Positions 35,561 through 46,691 of a DNA stretch of 64,000 bases are shown here, piece by piece. Numbering within the stretch: the stretch's first letter is position 1; every line of letters begins with the position of its first letter. Source of the DNA: [Mycobacterium] fortunisiensis (GTDB taxonomy: Bacteria; Actinomycetota; Actinomycetes; Mycobacteriales; Mycobacteriaceae); assembly GCF_019050325.1 (NCBI RefSeq), contig NZ_VOMB01000004.1:62001-126000 (forward strand), in the 5' to 3' direction. The translations under genes were made by a program, and so were the position numbers. The notes under the pieces are model-generated. The model was not told where the DNA came from and did not search any database. It saw only the letters and a program-made list of their open reading frames with translations.

Positions 35561-38500
35561 CTACGGCGTCTGCGGGTTGTCCGCACCTGCGGTGAGGTTG
35601 GCGGTCGTGCCAATAACCTCGTCGCCCGGAGTGGCCGTAGCCGGGATGTCTCCGAACGATGCCGATTGGGTCAGGTTGGTGGCCTTGCCTCCCGTCGCTC
35701 CGTCGCCGACGCCGCCCTTACCGCCGATGACGGTGTTGTCGGTGTAGGTAGCACCTTCCTGATCAGCGAAGCTGTACGCGCCGACCTGGAAGTAGCTGCC
35801 CGTGCCGCCCGTACCTCCGTTGATACCGTCGCCGCCATCGCCGCTCGTCGCTTCGTTGCCGATCGCCTTGGCATTTGGTCCCAGCGCACTCAGCGAGGAG
35901 AACTGCACGACGCCATTGTTGCCACCTCCAGCGCCGCCCTTACCTCCGTTGATGCCGTCTCCGCCTGACCCGCCGGTAATGGTGCCGTCGACTTCAGCGT
36001 TTTGGCCGGTAGCTTGCAGCGCCACCTTGCTTCCCTCGCCGCCCTTCGAACCGGGTGTGCCGTACGCGTTGCCGCCATTGCCGCCCTGCGAGGTGCCGTG
36101 GGCCAAGGAATTGTCACCTGGGAGCGGTGTGAAGTTGGGCGTACCGGTGGGGGAGCCAACCGGCGGGGAAACGACGAACGTGCTCCTACCCGCGTTGATG
36201 TTGGAACTGCCCCCATCGCCGCCGGTATTGCCGGCACCATCGACGTGACCGCCGGCACCGCCAGTCGAATCACCGTACGCCGTGCCGCCATTCCAGGTCT
36301 GGACGAGCGCAAAGCCACCGTTCCCGGCGATGCCCCCGGCGGCAGCGGTGCCCTCCGGGTTGCTGTCGCCCGTGCCACTGTTTCCTCCGGCTCCGCCGGT
36401 GGCGGCCGCACGATGATCTGCGGTGCCGCTGTGCCCGCCGAGTGAGGCATCCAATGTGGCCGAGCCGCCCGAGCCGCCCGTGCTGCCGTCACCGACCCCG
36501 ATACCGCCGGCGCCGCCCGTGGCCTCGCCGATGGCGCTGCTATCTGCGCCCACAGCCGTGACGTTGGCTGCTCCACCGTCACCGCCGCCGGCAGCCAGAC
36601 CCGTGCCCTGGCCGTCGCCTCCATCGCCGCCTTGCGCGAGGGTGTCTGCATCCCCGGCCTGGCCGCCGCTCGAAGCGGTAATGAAGCTGTCTCCGCCTTT
36701 GCCGCCCTGGCCCGGGTCGCCATCGTCGGTGATGCCTTCGCCGCCTGCCCCGCCCTTGGCGGTTCCGGTAGCGACAGTTTTGTCGGTACTGCCGAATCCG
36801 GCGTAGATCTTGGCCCAGCCGCCTTCGCCGCCCACCGAACCAGCGCCGCTGGCGTTGCCGCCCTCACCGCCTTCTGCGTAGCCGCTGGCAGTGCTGCCGC
36901 CATCTGGCGTCCAGTAGGTGCCTTCCGCGCGGATCCAACCGTCGCCGCCCTGGCCGCCTTGGGCCGCCAAGCCGTCGGCGTCGCCGCCGTTGCCGCCCTT
37001 GACCTCGCCGGAGGCGGTGCGATCCGGATTCAGCGAGGAGATCCAGCCCAGGCCCCCGGCGCCGCCGCTACCGCCGGCGGTGGCGTCACCGCCGTCACCG
37101 CCAGTGGCCTTGGCATTGCCTTCAACCGTCGCTCCGTTGACACCGAACAACCAACCGTCGCCGCCGGTGCCGCCGGTGCTGCCGTCGCCGGTACCGGTAC
37201 CGCCGGCACCGCCCTGCGCGATTCCCTCGACATGAGCGTTCGGGTACGGAGCCGTGCCCGGTCCGGGGTCACCGTAGGTGTCGACGTATCCCCAGCCTCC
37301 GTCGCCGCCGGTTCCGCCGTCCCGGCCGTCACCGCCACGACCACCGGTGGCTTCGCCGCCGGCAACGGTCTGGTCGCCAAAGGCGCGAATGAACGCACCG
37401 CCGCCGTCGCCGCCGGTTCCGCCGTCTATCCCATCGCCGCCACGGCCACCGAGAACGTCACCACTGGCCTCACCGGCGCCGGAGGTCCGGCCCGCAAGGA
37501 GAGAGGCGTCGCCACCGGCACCACCGTGGCCGCCGTTGATTCCGGAGCCGCCGTCGCCGCCCTGGACAGTGCCGCTGGTTATCTCGCTGCCCGCGACCGT
37601 CGCCGTAGCGGTGGCATCGCCGCCCGCACCGCCGACGCCGCCTTCGGTGTCGCCGAAGCCGGCGTTACCACCGATCGCCCGGACGTCGGTAATCGACCCG
37701 CCATTAGTGGCTTGCACCACTGCGTCACCGCCGTCTGCGCCTGCGGTGCCGTTTCCGCCGACCGCGCTGCTGTCGGTGATGGTGATGTCGGTGTCGGCCA
37801 CGTCGGAGCCATTGCCGGCATGGCCGATCCGGCCGATACCACCGGCGCCGCCATTGAGACCGTTGCCGCTGTCACCACCGTCACCGCCTGTGGCAGAACC
37901 ATTTTCGACTTCGCTGCCGTAGCCGCCGGCGCTGACCCGGCCGGTGCCGCCGGCGCCGCCGGTGTAGCCGACCCCGCCAACGGTGATGCCGTCGCCGCCG
38001 TCCCCGCCCTGGGCGGTGCCGGTGACACTGCCACCGCCGCCGCCCTGCATGTCGGCGCGGATCTGCCCGTCGCCACCGATACCGCCGGTGCTGCCGATGC
38101 CGATGCCGTCGCCACTGTCACCGTTGATCGCGGTACCGCCGGCGTGGGCGTTTTCGCCGAAGGCCGCGATCTGGGCGTAGTAGGTGTACCCGCCGCCGGT
38201 TCCGCCTTCGATGCCGTTGCCACCGTCGCCGCCGCGGACCAGGCTGTCGGGGTCGACAGTCGCGCCCTCGCCGGCGGCGTAGATGCGGGCGCCGTGGCCG
38301 GCCCCGCCGCGTCCACCGGTGATGCCGTCGTCCGCCGTGGTGGCATCGCCACCGTCACCGCCGATCACGGTGCCCGCAGCCGAACCGCCGTCCTGGTAGT
38401 AGGCGCCGGTGGACATGCGGGCCGAACCACCCAGGCCGCCAACGCTGTTGACGCCGGTTCCCTTGCCGCCGTTGCCGCCGGTGACCACGCCCGTGACGTC

Positions 38501-41500
38501 GCCGCCGACATGGGCGGTGTGGTCGTTGGTCTGGTACAGCGTCCACATCTCGGCTGTACCCCCGGCGCCGCCGCGGCCGCCATCGGCGCCGTCTCCACCG
38601 TTCCCGCCGGTGACCGTGCCGTTGGTGACCGATCCGTTCAGTTGAGCGATGGCCTCGGCGTCACCGCCGGCACCACCGATACCACCATCGGCGTCACCGC
38701 TGCCGGCGTTGCCGCCCTTGACCGTGGTGCCGCTGATGTCGCCGGCCAACCGATCCTCGGTACCGTCGGCAGCCAGCGACGCCAGGGTGCCACCGGCGAT
38801 GATGCGCGCTGCACCACCGTTGGCCGAATCCGAGCCGTTCCCGCCGATGGCGTCGCTGTCATCGACCGTGCCGGTGTCAGTGGCCAAAATCGAAGCGGCG
38901 CCGCCATTTCCGCCGGTACCCGCGAGGCCACCGGTGGCGGTGCTGTCGGTGATGGAGCTGCCGGTCCCGGTAGCGGTGATGGTGGCCGCTCCGCCGAGCG
39001 CGGTCTCGGAGTTCTCCCCGACGGTCGCGGTGCTGCCGGAGATCGAGCCGCCGTCGGTGGCACGCACGGTCGCGTAGCCGCCGAACCCGGCGGCGGTGCT
39101 GTCGCCGGCGTCGGCCTTGCTGTCAGAAATGGTCGCGTTGATCGCTTCGACCTTGGCGATGCCGCCGTTGAACTCGGCGGCGTCTCCGCCGAGGGCGGTG
39201 CTGCCGGTGATCTTGCCGCCGCTGGCGGGGACACCGTACTCGCCGGCCCACACGTAGGCCTGCCCGCCAAGAGCATTGGCGTGGTTGCCGCCGTCGGTGG
39301 CGTCGCCGCCGGCCCCGGCTGTCGCGGTGTTGCCGGTCGCGATGCTTCCGTCGCCGAAGGCCACGATCCGGCCCTGGCCTCCGGTACCGCCCTTGCCGCC
39401 GGCTTCGGCCGCGCCGCCGTCACCACCGATGGCCGTGCCGCCGGCCTCGCTGTTCACACCCCAGGCCTGGACGTTGCCGATGGTGCCGTTGCCGCCGACG
39501 CTGCCGGTGCCGGTGGCATCCCCACCGTCACCGCTCTGGCCCTTGCCGCTGGCCTTCGCATTGGTGTTGAGAGCCGCGACCTGGCCGCTGCTGCCGTTGC
39601 CGCCGGTGCCATCGAGCAGTCCATCGCCGCCGTCACCACCGAGGCCGGTGCCGTCGGCGTCGGCGCCGGTGCCGCCGGCGATCACATTGCCGAGACCGCC
39701 GGTGCCACCGGTGCCGCCACCGGTGGCAGTACCGCCGTTACCGCCGATTGCCGTCCCGCCGGCCGTGCCGTTGTTGCCGCCCAGGCTGCCCTGCTTCCAA
39801 CCGGCTTGGATGCTGCCGGTGCCGCCCGCGCCGCCGACGCTGCCGACGCCGTCACTTCCGGCGCCTGTGGCGTCACCGCCGACGCCGCCGGTGGCGACAC
39901 CGGATGCGGTGCCACCTGTTCCGCCGGCCAGCCCGGCGCTGATCTCGGCGTACCCGCCGTCGCCGCCCTGGCCGCCGTCGGACCCGACACCACCCGCGCC
40001 GCCGGTGGCACTCGCGTCGGACACCTTGCCGCCCTTGTTCGCGCCGACCAGGGCAGCACCACCGTTGCCGCCGATGCCGGCATCTCCCTGGCCGCCAGCC
40101 CCGCCGGTGGCGTCACCGACGGCTTCGCTGCCGGCCCACTTGGCCGAGATGGTGCCCGTTCCACCGTCACCGCCGGTGCCGCCGTTGAGGCCGTCGCCGC
40201 CGGCCCCGCCAGTGGCGGTCGAATCGGCGTCCCCGGCCACCTCGTCCTGGGCGGAGGTGATGATCTTCGCCACGCCGCCGTCGCCGCCGGTGCTGTCGGC
40301 ACCCGTTGCGTCACCGCCATGGCCGCCTACGGCCGTGCCCTTGACATCGCTGCCCCCGTAGCTGCTTGACGCCTGGAGCCAAGCCTGGCCGCCGTCGCCG
40401 CCGGCCGCGTTGGTGCCGGTGGCGGCGCCGCCGTCACCGCCGGTTGCATCGCCGATCGCGGTATTGGCTTCGCCGGGGTTCACGTAGGTGCCGGTCGCCG
40501 TCACCACACCCCGACCGCCGTCGCCGCCCACAGCGCCGGTGCCGTCCGCGTCGCCGCCGCTACCGCCGGTCGCGTTGCCGTCGGCCAACCGCTTGTCGTT
40601 GATGGCACGGACCCAGCCCATGGCCCCGTCGCCACCGGTGCCGCCATTCGTGGCGTCGCCACCCTCACCGCCTTGGCCGGTGCCGGTCGCGGTGGCGTTG
40701 CCGATGGCGAACACCCAGCCGTCACCGCCCAGGCCGCCTTGGCTACCTGCGCCGGTGCCGTCACCACCGTCCCCGCCGTAGGCCTCGCCGTCGATGTGGC
40801 CCTCGGAAGGTGAAGTGCCCGGGCCGAAGTCACCGTAGCCGGCGTCGAGGAGTCCCCATCCGCCGTCGCCGCCCTTGCCGCCATCGAGGCCGCCGTTACC
40901 ACCGTCGCCGCCCTCAGCGATGCCGGTCGAGGTGGTGTTGCTGCCGACGGCCCTGATCCAGCCGCCACCGCCGGTCCCGCCGGTACCACCTTCGGAGACA
41001 AGGGAGCCATCGCCGCCCTTGCCGCCGGCACCGCCTGTGGCCGTGGAGGTTTCGTCGCCGGCGGAACCGCCGACAGCCCCGAAGATGGTGGCGCCGCCGC
41101 CACCGCCGCCGCCACCGCCGCCGTAGCCCGGTCCGCTGGCCGTGCCTGCGGCGCCGGTGCCGCCAGCGCCCCCGGTGCCGCCCTTCACGGTGCCGGCTGC
41201 TGCGCTGTTGGGATCGGTGTCGTGATCGAGCAACTCTTCGCCGGTGCCACCGGATCCACCGGCGCCACCGGCGCCGTATGTGCCATCAGTCGTGGTTGTG
41301 GTGCCGCCGGTGCCGCCCGCCCCGCCGGTGCCGCCGGCCTGGGCGAGTCCAGCGGTCCAGCCGGTCACGCCACCTTCGCCGGCGCCACCCGTGCCGCCGT
41401 CACCGCCGTCACCGCCGATGGGGCCGTCGCCGCCGTCACCACCGCGCCCGCCGGTGCCGGCCACCAGCTCGCCGCTGCCCCCGACGCCGTCGCCACCGCG

Positions 41501-43423
41501 GCCGCCCTCACCGCCGAGTCCACTGAACGCGCCGGATGCGCCAGTCACCCCATTGCTGACGAGGAAGCTGAAGGTCCCGGAGCCGACACCGGCCGCACCA
41601 CCGACTCCGGCGTTCACGCCGGAGGCGCCGCCCTTGCCGCCGTCGCCGCCGTCGTACTCACCGAGGTCCGCGTCACCGATCGCGCCCGCACCGCCGGTGC
41701 CTCCGGTGCCGCTCTTACCGCCGGCCCCGCCGTCGCCGCTCTTGACGAAGAGGAACCCGGTGGCGTCACCGCCCTTACCGCCATCGCCACCGGCGCCACC
41801 GTCACCGCCGTCCTCCCCGTTGCCAAACCCGTTGCCGTAGTCGACATTCCAGTCGCCGGTTGCACCGGTGAGGCCGTCGAGGCCGTCGCCGCCGCGCCCA
41901 CCGTCACCGGCCATGCTGAACAGCCAGCCGGAGGCGTCGCCACCGTCACCACCGCTGCCCGCGGCCAGGCCGTCCCGCGCCGCGCCGCCTTGACCACCGG
42001 TGCCGCCGATACCCATGAACGTGCCGCCGTCACCGCCGTCGCCACCATCGAGGCCGGCCCAACCATCGCCGCCCTCACCGCCGTCACCGAACCAGCCGGC
42101 GTCACCGCCCTCGCCGCCGGCCACCCCGGTGGCCACTCCGTCGTAGCCGTCGCCGCCGTCACCGAACCACAGGCCGCCGTCGCCGCCGTCGGGGTCCGCC
42201 GCGGTGCCGTCGGCGCCGTTGCCGATCAGGTACTGCCCGGAGATCTGGTTGATCGCATTGCCGAGGCCCGAGCCGATCGGGCTGACGACCCAAAACTGTT
42301 GTCCCGCATCGTGCAGCGGCTGGTAAACCAGCCAGTTGATGATGTCTGCCGGGTCATACGAGGCCGGCCCGGCGAGCGTGGTCACCGTCGGTGCCGCGGC
42401 CGTGCGGGCCAGGGTCTGGCCGCTGAGCGCCGACGGTTGGACGTTGGGCGCGAGTCGGGTGACGTTGTCCTGCGTCACCACCGACTGCCGGCGCACCCAG
42501 GCCATCACGGCCCAGGCCGCGGGAACGTCGGCGGGCTCGGTCGGGGCGTTGGGCGCGAAGATGGTGCCGAGGGTGACCGCCGACAGCAGCCCGGTGATCG
42601 GGCTGACCGGCGCGGCTGGTGCCGGGGCGGGAGCCGGCGCGACGAACGCGGTCGGCTCACTGGCGGGCGAGGCGGAATCATTCGATTCGTCATCGAGCGA
42701 ACCGGTGGTCGCTGTGGCGTCCAACTGTTCGTGGTCGGTGTCCTTGGTCAGGGCACTCTTCAGCTGTCCGGTGACTTCGGTGGCGCGGTTGCTGCTGACC
42801 GGACCCGGCAGCGCGTTGGCGTGTTTGCGCCCGCGCAGCGCCGAGTTCAGCTGGTCGACCGCATCGGACTCGGTGAATTCAGAGTGCTTCTGGTCCCGCC
42901 GTGAGTCACGGGCTTCGTCGCCGGCGTCGGTATCCGCGCGGGGGCCGGTGTCTCCGGCAGCGTCCTGGAGAGCCTCGGTGGCCTCGTCGAGGGCCTTCTT
43001 TGCCTCGGCGGCCTTCTCGCTCAATCGTTCGCGCACCTGCCGGCCGACGGAGCGCGGTGTTTTCTCGGCGGTGGAGTCGGAGTCGGAGTCGGAACCCTGC
43101 GTCGTGGTGCCGGGGACGCGATTAGTTCCGGTGGTGGTCTTGGCGTCGACGCGACCCGGCTTCTTGCCTTTGGTTTTGTTCTTGGCGGTGCCCGCGGTGC
43201 CGGGCGATTTACCTGCGCTGGAGTTGGCGCTGCTGTCGCCGGACGGCCCCTCGGTGTTGACGAGCTTGACGTCCGCGGTCACCGATCTCATCGTCGGCGA
43301 GTCCGGCCCCAACAGCAGCATGACGCCGGCACCTGCCAACGCCACGCTTGCCAAGCCAGCGGTCGCGATCGGACCTGCTGCGTTCTTCCGCCCACGGCCT
43401 CCGGTGACGCTGTGCTTACCCAC
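35561..43423 (-). CDS. Giant PGRS-like surface protein 2 (no PE domain)
   Basis: About 2620 residues, paralogue of giant 1. N-terminus with one hydrophobic segment ([20 protein letters not shown], about 18-37) then [21 protein letters not shown]; disordered linker with a helical Lys/Glu/Ala stretch; helical module ~280-400 ([18 protein letters not shown], then [13 protein letters not shown]); PGRS-type block ~400-770; polyglycine run ([12 protein letters not shown]); second array ~780-2620 of repeating GGxGGDAxGxG..GGxGGxGxVxA units, twice as long as in giant 1. The start GTG 43423 has GGGGAG 4 nt upstream and aligns with giant 1; GTG 43447 is also in frame. One of the largest genes expected in such a genome. 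Function unknown. Confidence 0.85.
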   Translation of the reverse strand: MGKHSVTGGRGRKNAAGPIATAGLASVALAGAGVMLLLGPDSPTMRSVTADVKLVNTEGPSGDSSANSSAGKSPGTAGTAKNKTKGKKPGRVDAKTTTGTNRVPGTTTQGSDSDSDSTAEKTPRSVGRQVRERLSEKAAEAKKALDEATEALQDAAGDTGPRADTDAGDEARDSRRDQKHSEFTESDAVDQLNSALRGRKHANALPGPVSSNRATEVTGQLKSALTKDTDHEQLDATATTGSLDDESNDSASPASEPTAFVAPAPAPAPAAPVSPITGLLSAVTLGTIFAPNAPTEPADVPAAWAVMAWVRRQSVVTQDNVTRLAPNVQPSALSGQTLARTAAAPTVTTLAGPASYDPADIINWLVYQPLHDAGQQFWVVSPIGSGLGNAINQISGQYLIGNGADGTAADPDGGDGGLWFGDGGDGYDGVATGVAGGEGGDAGWFGDGGEGGDGWAGLDGGDGGDGGTFMGIGGTGGQGGAARDGLAAGSGGDGGDASGWLFSMAGDGGRGGDGLDGLTGATGDWNVDYGNGFGNGEDGGDGGAGGDGGKGGDATGFLFVKSGDGGAGGKSGTGGTGGAGAIGDADLGEYDGGDGGKGGASGVNAGVGGAAGVGSGTFSFLVSNGVTGASGAFSGLGGEGGRGGDGVGGSGELVAGTGGRGGDGGDGPIGGDGGDGGTGGAGEGGVTGWTAGLAQAGGTGGAGGTGGTTTTTDGTYGAGGAGGSGGTGEELLDHDTDPNSAAAGTVKGGTGGAGGTGAAGTASGPGYGGGGGGGGGGATIFGAVGGSAGDETSTATGGAGGKGGDGSLVSEGGTGGTGGGGWIRAVGSNTTSTGIAEGGDGGNGGLDGGKGGDGGWGLLDAGYGDFGPGTSPSEGHIDGEAYGGDGGDGTGAGSQGGLGGDGWVFAIGNATATGTGQGGEGGDATNGGTGGDGAMGWVRAINDKRLADGNATGGSGGDADGTGAVGGDGGRGVVTATGTYVNPGEANTAIGDATGGDGGAATGTNAAGGDGGQAWLQASSSYGGSDVKGTAVGGHGGDATGADSTGGDGGVAKIITSAQDEVAGDADSTATGGAGGDGLNGGTGGDGGTGTISAKWAGSEAVGDATGGAGGQGDAGIGGNGGAALVGANKGGKVSDASATGGAGGVGSDGGQGGDGGYAEISAGLAGGTGGTASGVATGGVGGDATGAGSDGVGSVGGAGGTGSIQAGWKQGSLGGNNGTAGGTAIGGNGGTATGGGTGGTGGLGNVIAGGTGADADGTGLGGDGGDGLLDGTGGNGSSGQVAALNTNAKASGKGQSGDGGDATGTGSVGGNGTIGNVQAWGVNSEAGGTAIGGDGGAAEAGGKGGTGGQGRIVAFGDGSIATGNTATAGAGGDATDGGNHANALGGQAYVWAGEYGVPASGGKITGSTALGGDAAEFNGGIAKVEAINATISDSKADAGDSTAAGFGGYATVRATDGGSISGSTATVGENSETALGGAATITATGTGSSITDSTATGGLAGTGGNGGAASILATDTGTVDDSDAIGGNGSDSANGGAARIIAGGTLASLAADGTEDRLAGDISGTTVKGGNAGSGDADGGIGGAGGDAEAIAQLNGSVTNGTVTGGNGGDGADGGRGGAGGTAEMWTLYQTNDHTAHVGGDVTGVVTGGNGGKGTGVNSVGGLGGSARMSTGAYYQDGGSAAGTVIGGDGGDATTADDGITGGRGGAGHGARIYAAGEGATVDPDSLVRGGDGGNGIEGGTGGGYTYYAQIAAFGENAHAGGTAINGDSGDGIGIGSTGGIGGDGQIRADMQGGGGGSVTGTAQGGDGGDGITVGGVGYTGGAGGTGRVSAGGYGSEVENGSATGGDGGDSGNGLNGGAGGIGRIGHAGNGSDVADTDITITDSSAVGGNGTAGADGGDAVVQATNGGSITDVRAIGGNAGFGDTEGGVGGAGGDATATATVAGSEITSGTVQGGDGGSGINGGHGGAGGDASLLAGRTSGAGEASGDVLGGRGGDGIDGGTGGDGGGAFIRAFGDQTVAGGEATGGRGGDGRDGGTGGDGGWGYVDTYGDPGPGTAPYPNAHVEGIAQGGAGGTGTGDGSTGGTGGDGWLFGVNGATVEGNAKATGGDGGDATAGGSGGAGGLGWISSLNPDRTASGEVKGGNGGDADGLAAQGGQGGDGWIRAEGTYWTPDGGSTASGYAEGGEGGNASGAGSVGGEGGWAKIYAGFGSTDKTVATGTAKGGAGGEGITDDGDPGQGGKGGDSFITASSGGQAGDADTLAQGGDGGDGQGTGLAAGGGDGGAANVTAVGADSSAIGEATGGAGGIGVGDGSTGGSGGSATLDASLGGHSGTADHRAAATGGAGGNSGTGDSNPEGTAAAGGIAGNGGFALVQTWNGGTAYGDSTGGAGGHVDGAGNTGGDGGSSNINAGRSTFVVSPPVGSPTGTPNFTPLPGDNSLAHGTSQGGNGGNAYGTPGSKGGEGSKVALQATGQNAEVDGTITGGSGGDGINGGKGGAGGGNNGVVQFSSLSALGPNAKAIGNEATSGDGGDGINGGTGGTGSYFQVGAYSFADQEGATYTDNTVIGGKGGVGDGATGGKATNLTQSASFGDIPATATPGDEVIGTTANLTAGADNPQTP

Positions 43424-43973
43424 GTTCTCCCCACTCTCCGACAGCACCGATTAACGCAACCGTCAATATTTCGACAGAAGCGGAAATCAGGTTGCTGACG
43501 ACGTTGCTCCAGTAAGTGAAATCCCCTCAAGGTCGAGGGGTGACTCCCTCGGCTAGCGAAGAAATCTACGCACCGACAGCCCGAAATCTCAGTTTTTTCT
43601 CAGGTGGTTCTGGGCGGTAGTTGCATACGCAATCAGTTAAGCGATCCTCTTGCTTGCCGCAAGTCTTCGGGGGTGCCCAAACCTGCAGATAGATCAAGAT
43701 TTCGCAATTTGCCAGAAATTTGTTGCCGGGGTAAAACGTCTCGCTGAGACAGTTGCTGGTCCGGCGTGGCCCGCCTGAATGGCACTGTGGCCGTGGGGAA
43801 CCTGGCCGAACCCGTCAAAACAGGTGGTCACTGTCCGTTGGATGCGGCGCCGGAGGCGCGGCGTGAGGACTTGGCCAGACGGCTTCATGGGCCGGGCTGC
43901 CGGTTCGCTCGGCGAATGCCCGCCGGCTCGCCACGCCCGTCGCTGGCCCCGCCCCGGGGGTAGCGTCAGCCAC
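43424..43973 (-). promoter_or_regulatory. Leader region between giant gene 2 and the LLM gene
   Basis: This 550-nt gap holds the upstream region of giant gene 2 (minus strand), with the tandem box at 43587-43603, and the promoter region of the divergent LLM gene (plus strand). A small GTCTC/GAGAC inverted repeat is at about 43738-43750. The stretch 43604-43760 is AT-rich compared with its surroundings. No gene is supported here. Confidence 0.5.
43587..43603 (-). promoter_or_regulatory. CTGAGA-N5-CTGAGA box, giant gene 2
   Basis: On the coding (minus) strand CTGAGA-AAAAA-CTGAGA, 164 nt upstream of the GTG start, in the same orientation as at giant gene 1 and the secreted protein at the right end of the window. 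Both giant boxes are followed by TTTCGG. Confidence 0.6.
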
Positions 43974-44810
43974 ATGAAGTTCGGCATCGCCACATTCGTC
44001 GACGACGACAGCATCGACCCGGTATCGCTGGCCCGCGCGACCGAGGAGCGTGGGTTTGCCTCGCTCATCGTCGCCGAACACAGCCACATCCCGGTGAGCC
44101 GGGAATCCCCGTATCCAAATGGTGGCGACCTGCCGCCGTGGTACTACAACACGCTCGACCCGTTCGTCACGCTCGCCGCAGCGGCGGCGGTGACGTCGGA
44201 GATCGAATTGGTCACCGGGGTGGCACTTCTCATCCAGCGCGATCCGATCCACACCGCCAAGGAATCCGCGAGCATCGACCTCATCTCGGGCGGCCGGTTC
44301 GTGCTCGGCGTCGGCGCCGGCTGGAACCTCGAGGAGATGCGCGACCACGGCACGGACCCGAAAACCCGTGGCGCACTGCTGGATGAGAGCATCGAGGCCG
44401 TCAAGGCGCTGTGGACCGACGAGCCTGCCGAGTACCACGGCAAGTACGTCAACTTCGACGCGTCGTACTGCCGGCCCAAGCCGGTGCGCAAACCGCATCC
44501 GCCGATCTACGTCGGCGGCAACTCCGATGCCACCGTCAAACGGGTGATTCGCCATGGGGCGGGCTGGATTTCGAATCCGCTGCCGCGGGAAGAACTGGCC
44601 GAACGGATCGGGCAGATGCGTGACGGCGCCGGCCACGACGTACCGCTGGCGATGTTCGGTACCCCGATCAAGCCCGACTACTGGCGCGCCGCTGAGGATC
44701 TCGGCTTCGGTCAGCTCGGGTTGTTCCTGCCGTCGGTGGGCAAGGAGGAGTCACTGCGGCTGCTCGACGAGTACGCCGCGCAGGTGCGGGAGTATCAGTC
44801 GGGGAGCTGA
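43974..44810 (+). CDS. LLM-class F420-dependent oxidoreductase
   Basis: A 278-residue luciferase-like TIM-barrel enzyme, typical of the many F420-dependent oxidoreductases of mycobacteria. Seen from MKFGIATFVDDDSIDPVSLA, the TGVALLIQRDPIHTAKE segment, GGRFVLGVGAGWNLEEMRDH (about 100-119), and YVGGNSDATVKR. Start ATG 43974. A GCCGGC-GAGCA-AGCCGGC hairpin near 44817 may terminate it. Substrate unknown. Confidence 0.88.
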   Translation: MKFGIATFVDDDSIDPVSLARATEERGFASLIVAEHSHIPVSRESPYPNGGDLPPWYYNTLDPFVTLAAAAAVTSEIELVTGVALLIQRDPIHTAKESASIDLISGGRFVLGVGAGWNLEEMRDHGTDPKTRGALLDESIEAVKALWTDEPAEYHGKYVNFDASYCRPKPVRKPHPPIYVGGNSDATVKRVIRHGAGWISNPLPREELAERIGQMRDGAGHDVPLAMFGTPIKPDYWRAAEDLGFGQLGLFLPSVGKEESLRLLDEYAAQVREYQSGS

Positions 44811-45009
44811 GTTGGGCCGGCGAGCAAGCCGGCGGGCTCAGGTCAGGCGGGCTGGGCCATCGCGGCGTGGCAGGCACCCGCCACACGCATTGATACATGA
44901 ACTCCGGGGTCGATCCGCCCCAACTTCCGTGCCCTGCAGACGCTGCGCATGCATCTCGCCCGCGCCTACCCCAAGGTGATCGAGACACTGCAGACCCTCG
45001 GCGCCGGCC
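44811..45009. other. Gene-poor stretch, possible decayed sequence
   Basis: Between the LLM gene and the flavin-reductase remnant. One plus-strand frame near 44919-45000 reads RPNFRALQTLRMHLARAYP and looks protein-like but has no start, no continuation and no family I recognise. Probably part of the same decayed locus as the remnant that follows. Confidence 0.35.
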
Positions 45010-45177
45010 ATCTTCGACGGCGGCGATCACGAGATCGTGGTCGCGCGGGTGGAAGCGATCGACGTCCACGGTGGCAAGCCACTGGTCTACGCCGACGGCC
45101 GCTTCGTCGACGTCAGCCAGGCGTCCAGCCCCGCTGTCGACATGCCGAACGAGTGGTTGTTGTCTGCGCCCTGGTGA
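45010..45177 (+). pseudogene. C-terminal remnant of a flavin-reductase-like protein
   Basis: A 55-codon open stretch ending at TGA 45177 without a plausible start. It reads IFDGGDHEIVVARVEAIDV then GKPLVYADGRFVDV, which resembles the end of the FMN-binding flavin reductase domain (the DH-x-I-x-V-G-x-V strand and the PLVY-GRF strand). The N-terminal two-thirds of the family are missing. Identification from a short motif, so moderate certainty. Confidence 0.45.
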
Positions 45178-45275
45178 GGGTGTGCGTGTTTGGTCTTGGC
45201 CTTGCCGAGGGTTCCGTAGTCAACCCACAGCTGCTCGACGGGTTGGCATCAAGATTCGCGCTTACCGTTCGGCAG

Positions 45276-46070
45276 GTGATCACCAGGCGGGCATTCGTGA
45301 CGGCCGCCGTCGGCTCGATCGCCGCGGGACTCGTGGTGCGATCGGGTGCCCGAGCCTGGGCCGACCCGAATGCGATCGACCCGCCGTCGGTCGCTGTGCT
45401 CAACAAGCGTCGCGTGCCCACACAGTGGGGGATGGCGTTGCCGGGTATCGTCACATCCTTCGTCGCCACCGGCCGCCAACTGGCGCTCACCTTCGATGCC
45501 TGTGACGGCGCCTGCGACGACGCGCTGCTCGACACCCTGCAACGCCACGGGGTACCGGCGGTGCTGATGCTCAATTCGAAGTGGGTTGACCGGAACCCGG
45601 ACCGCGCACGGCAATTGGCCGGCAATCCGTTGTTCGAGATCGGTAATCACGGCACCCGGCATGTCCCGCTGTCGGTGACGGGTCGGTCGGCCTACGGCAT
45701 CGCCGGAACCCGTTCGTCCGACGAGGTGGTCGATGAGTTGTGGGGCAATCATCAACGTCTGACTGCGTTGACCGGCCGGGCCCCGACCTGGTTCCGGCCC
45801 GGTACGGCGCATTACGACGACGTGGCTGTGCAGATCGTGCGTGAACTCGGTGAGCAACCACTCGGCTTCAGCGTGAACGCCGACGCCGGTGCGACGGCCT
45901 CGGCCGGCGTGGTGCGCGCCAACGTCATGGATGCGGCTCCCGGCTCGATTGTGCTGGCCCACATGAACCACCCCCAATCGGGCACGCATGTCGGATTCGC
46001 CCAGGCCATCCCGGCGATGCAGGCGGCAGGGTGGCAGTTCGTCTCGCCGACCGGGCGGGCGGTGCGTTGA
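45276..46070 (+). CDS. Exported polysaccharide deacetylase-like protein
   Basis: A 264-residue protein. A Tat-like signal (ITRRAFVTAAVGSIAAGLVV) is at the start. The NodB-type catalytic region: LALTFDACDGACDD at about 69-82 (the usual DD pair is altered to DACD), metal-binding GNHGTRH (about 125-131), and RPGTAHYDD (about 174). Likely acts on peptidoglycan or surface glycans. GTG 45276 was chosen so that the twin arginines fall at residues 3-4; the frame is open upstream. Confidence 0.78.
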   Translation: MITRRAFVTAAVGSIAAGLVVRSGARAWADPNAIDPPSVAVLNKRRVPTQWGMALPGIVTSFVATGRQLALTFDACDGACDDALLDTLQRHGVPAVLMLNSKWVDRNPDRARQLAGNPLFEIGNHGTRHVPLSVTGRSAYGIAGTRSSDEVVDELWGNHQRLTALTGRAPTWFRPGTAHYDDVAVQIVRELGEQPLGFSVNADAGATASAGVVRANVMDAAPGSIVLAHMNHPQSGTHVGFAQAIPAMQAAGWQFVSPTGRAVR

Positions 46071-46139
46071 GGGGCTGCTCGGCCGATGAGGATGAGATTG
46101 CCGCGTCGCAGCCCACTCGCGGGCGATTAACCTCGACAA

Positions 46140-46691
46140 ATGAGTCGAAAGGCCAAGTGGTGGCTGATTGCGGCCGTCGTGCTGGCGTCTGGGGTGGGGC
46201 TGCTGATCGTGACGTCTGTCCTTGCCTACCTCTTCCTCGGATTCGGTGACGACGACCTCGGTCCGCATGACCTTGACGCCGGCAAGGCGGCTGAGGGGAT
46301 GCAGCTGCGTGGTATCGGAATCCCCAACGGCTCCACCTTCGAGCAGATGATGGTGGTCCGACAGTTTGTCGGCGCCGACTCCTATCGCGGCCACTATACG
46401 ATGAGCGGTACTTTCGAGGCCGCGAAACAGGCTCTTGCCCAAGCGAATCCAGACTTCCCCGGGTTGCGAAGTGCGACGTGTGGTGACGAGATCGTGAACC
46501 AGGACTTTCTGGTCGGGGAGCCGGAATTTCACTGCGACGCGGAAACCGAGCTTGCGGTCAGCACCCGGTCGGTCGATGGCGCGGATGTCTTGACAGACAA
46601 CTACCGTGGCACCCCGCCGGACTCTGAGACTGTGTTGTTGGTGGGCAACGGAAACCGCGTCGAGTTGTTCGTGTTGTCTCAAGGGCACTGA
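46140..46691 (+). CDS. Small membrane-anchored protein, unknown function
   Basis: A 183-residue protein with one N-terminal transmembrane helix (about 6-33, KWWLIAAVVLASGVGLLIVT) and an extracytoplasmic domain of ~150 residues with two cysteines (ATCGDE, EFHCDAE) that could form a disulfide. I do not recognise a family. ATG 46140 follows the deacetylase by 69 nt, same strand, so they may be cotranscribed. Confidence 0.7.
   Translation: MSRKAKWWLIAAVVLASGVGLLIVTSVLAYLFLGFGDDDLGPHDLDAGKAAEGMQLRGIGIPNGSTFEQMMVVRQFVGADSYRGHYTMSGTFEAAKQALAQANPDFPGLRSATCGDEIVNQDFLVGEPEFHCDAETELAVSTRSVDGADVLTDNYRGTPPDSETVLLVGNGNRVELFVLSQGH

Noticed and set aside
36632..40369. A 1245-codon open frame on the plus strand, antisense to giant gene 2 (and others such as 29931-32312 and 30019-30729).
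   Set aside because: They arise because Gly/Asp codons of the repeats read as Ala, Thr, Val, Pro or Ser codons on the other strand, giving few stops. They lack start sites, fold-like composition and family similarity.
30012..43423. Regularly spaced repeats that could be taken for CRISPR.
   Set aside because: The repeats are in frame, variable and protein-coding (Gly-rich); there are no constant direct repeats with unique spacers and no cas genes.
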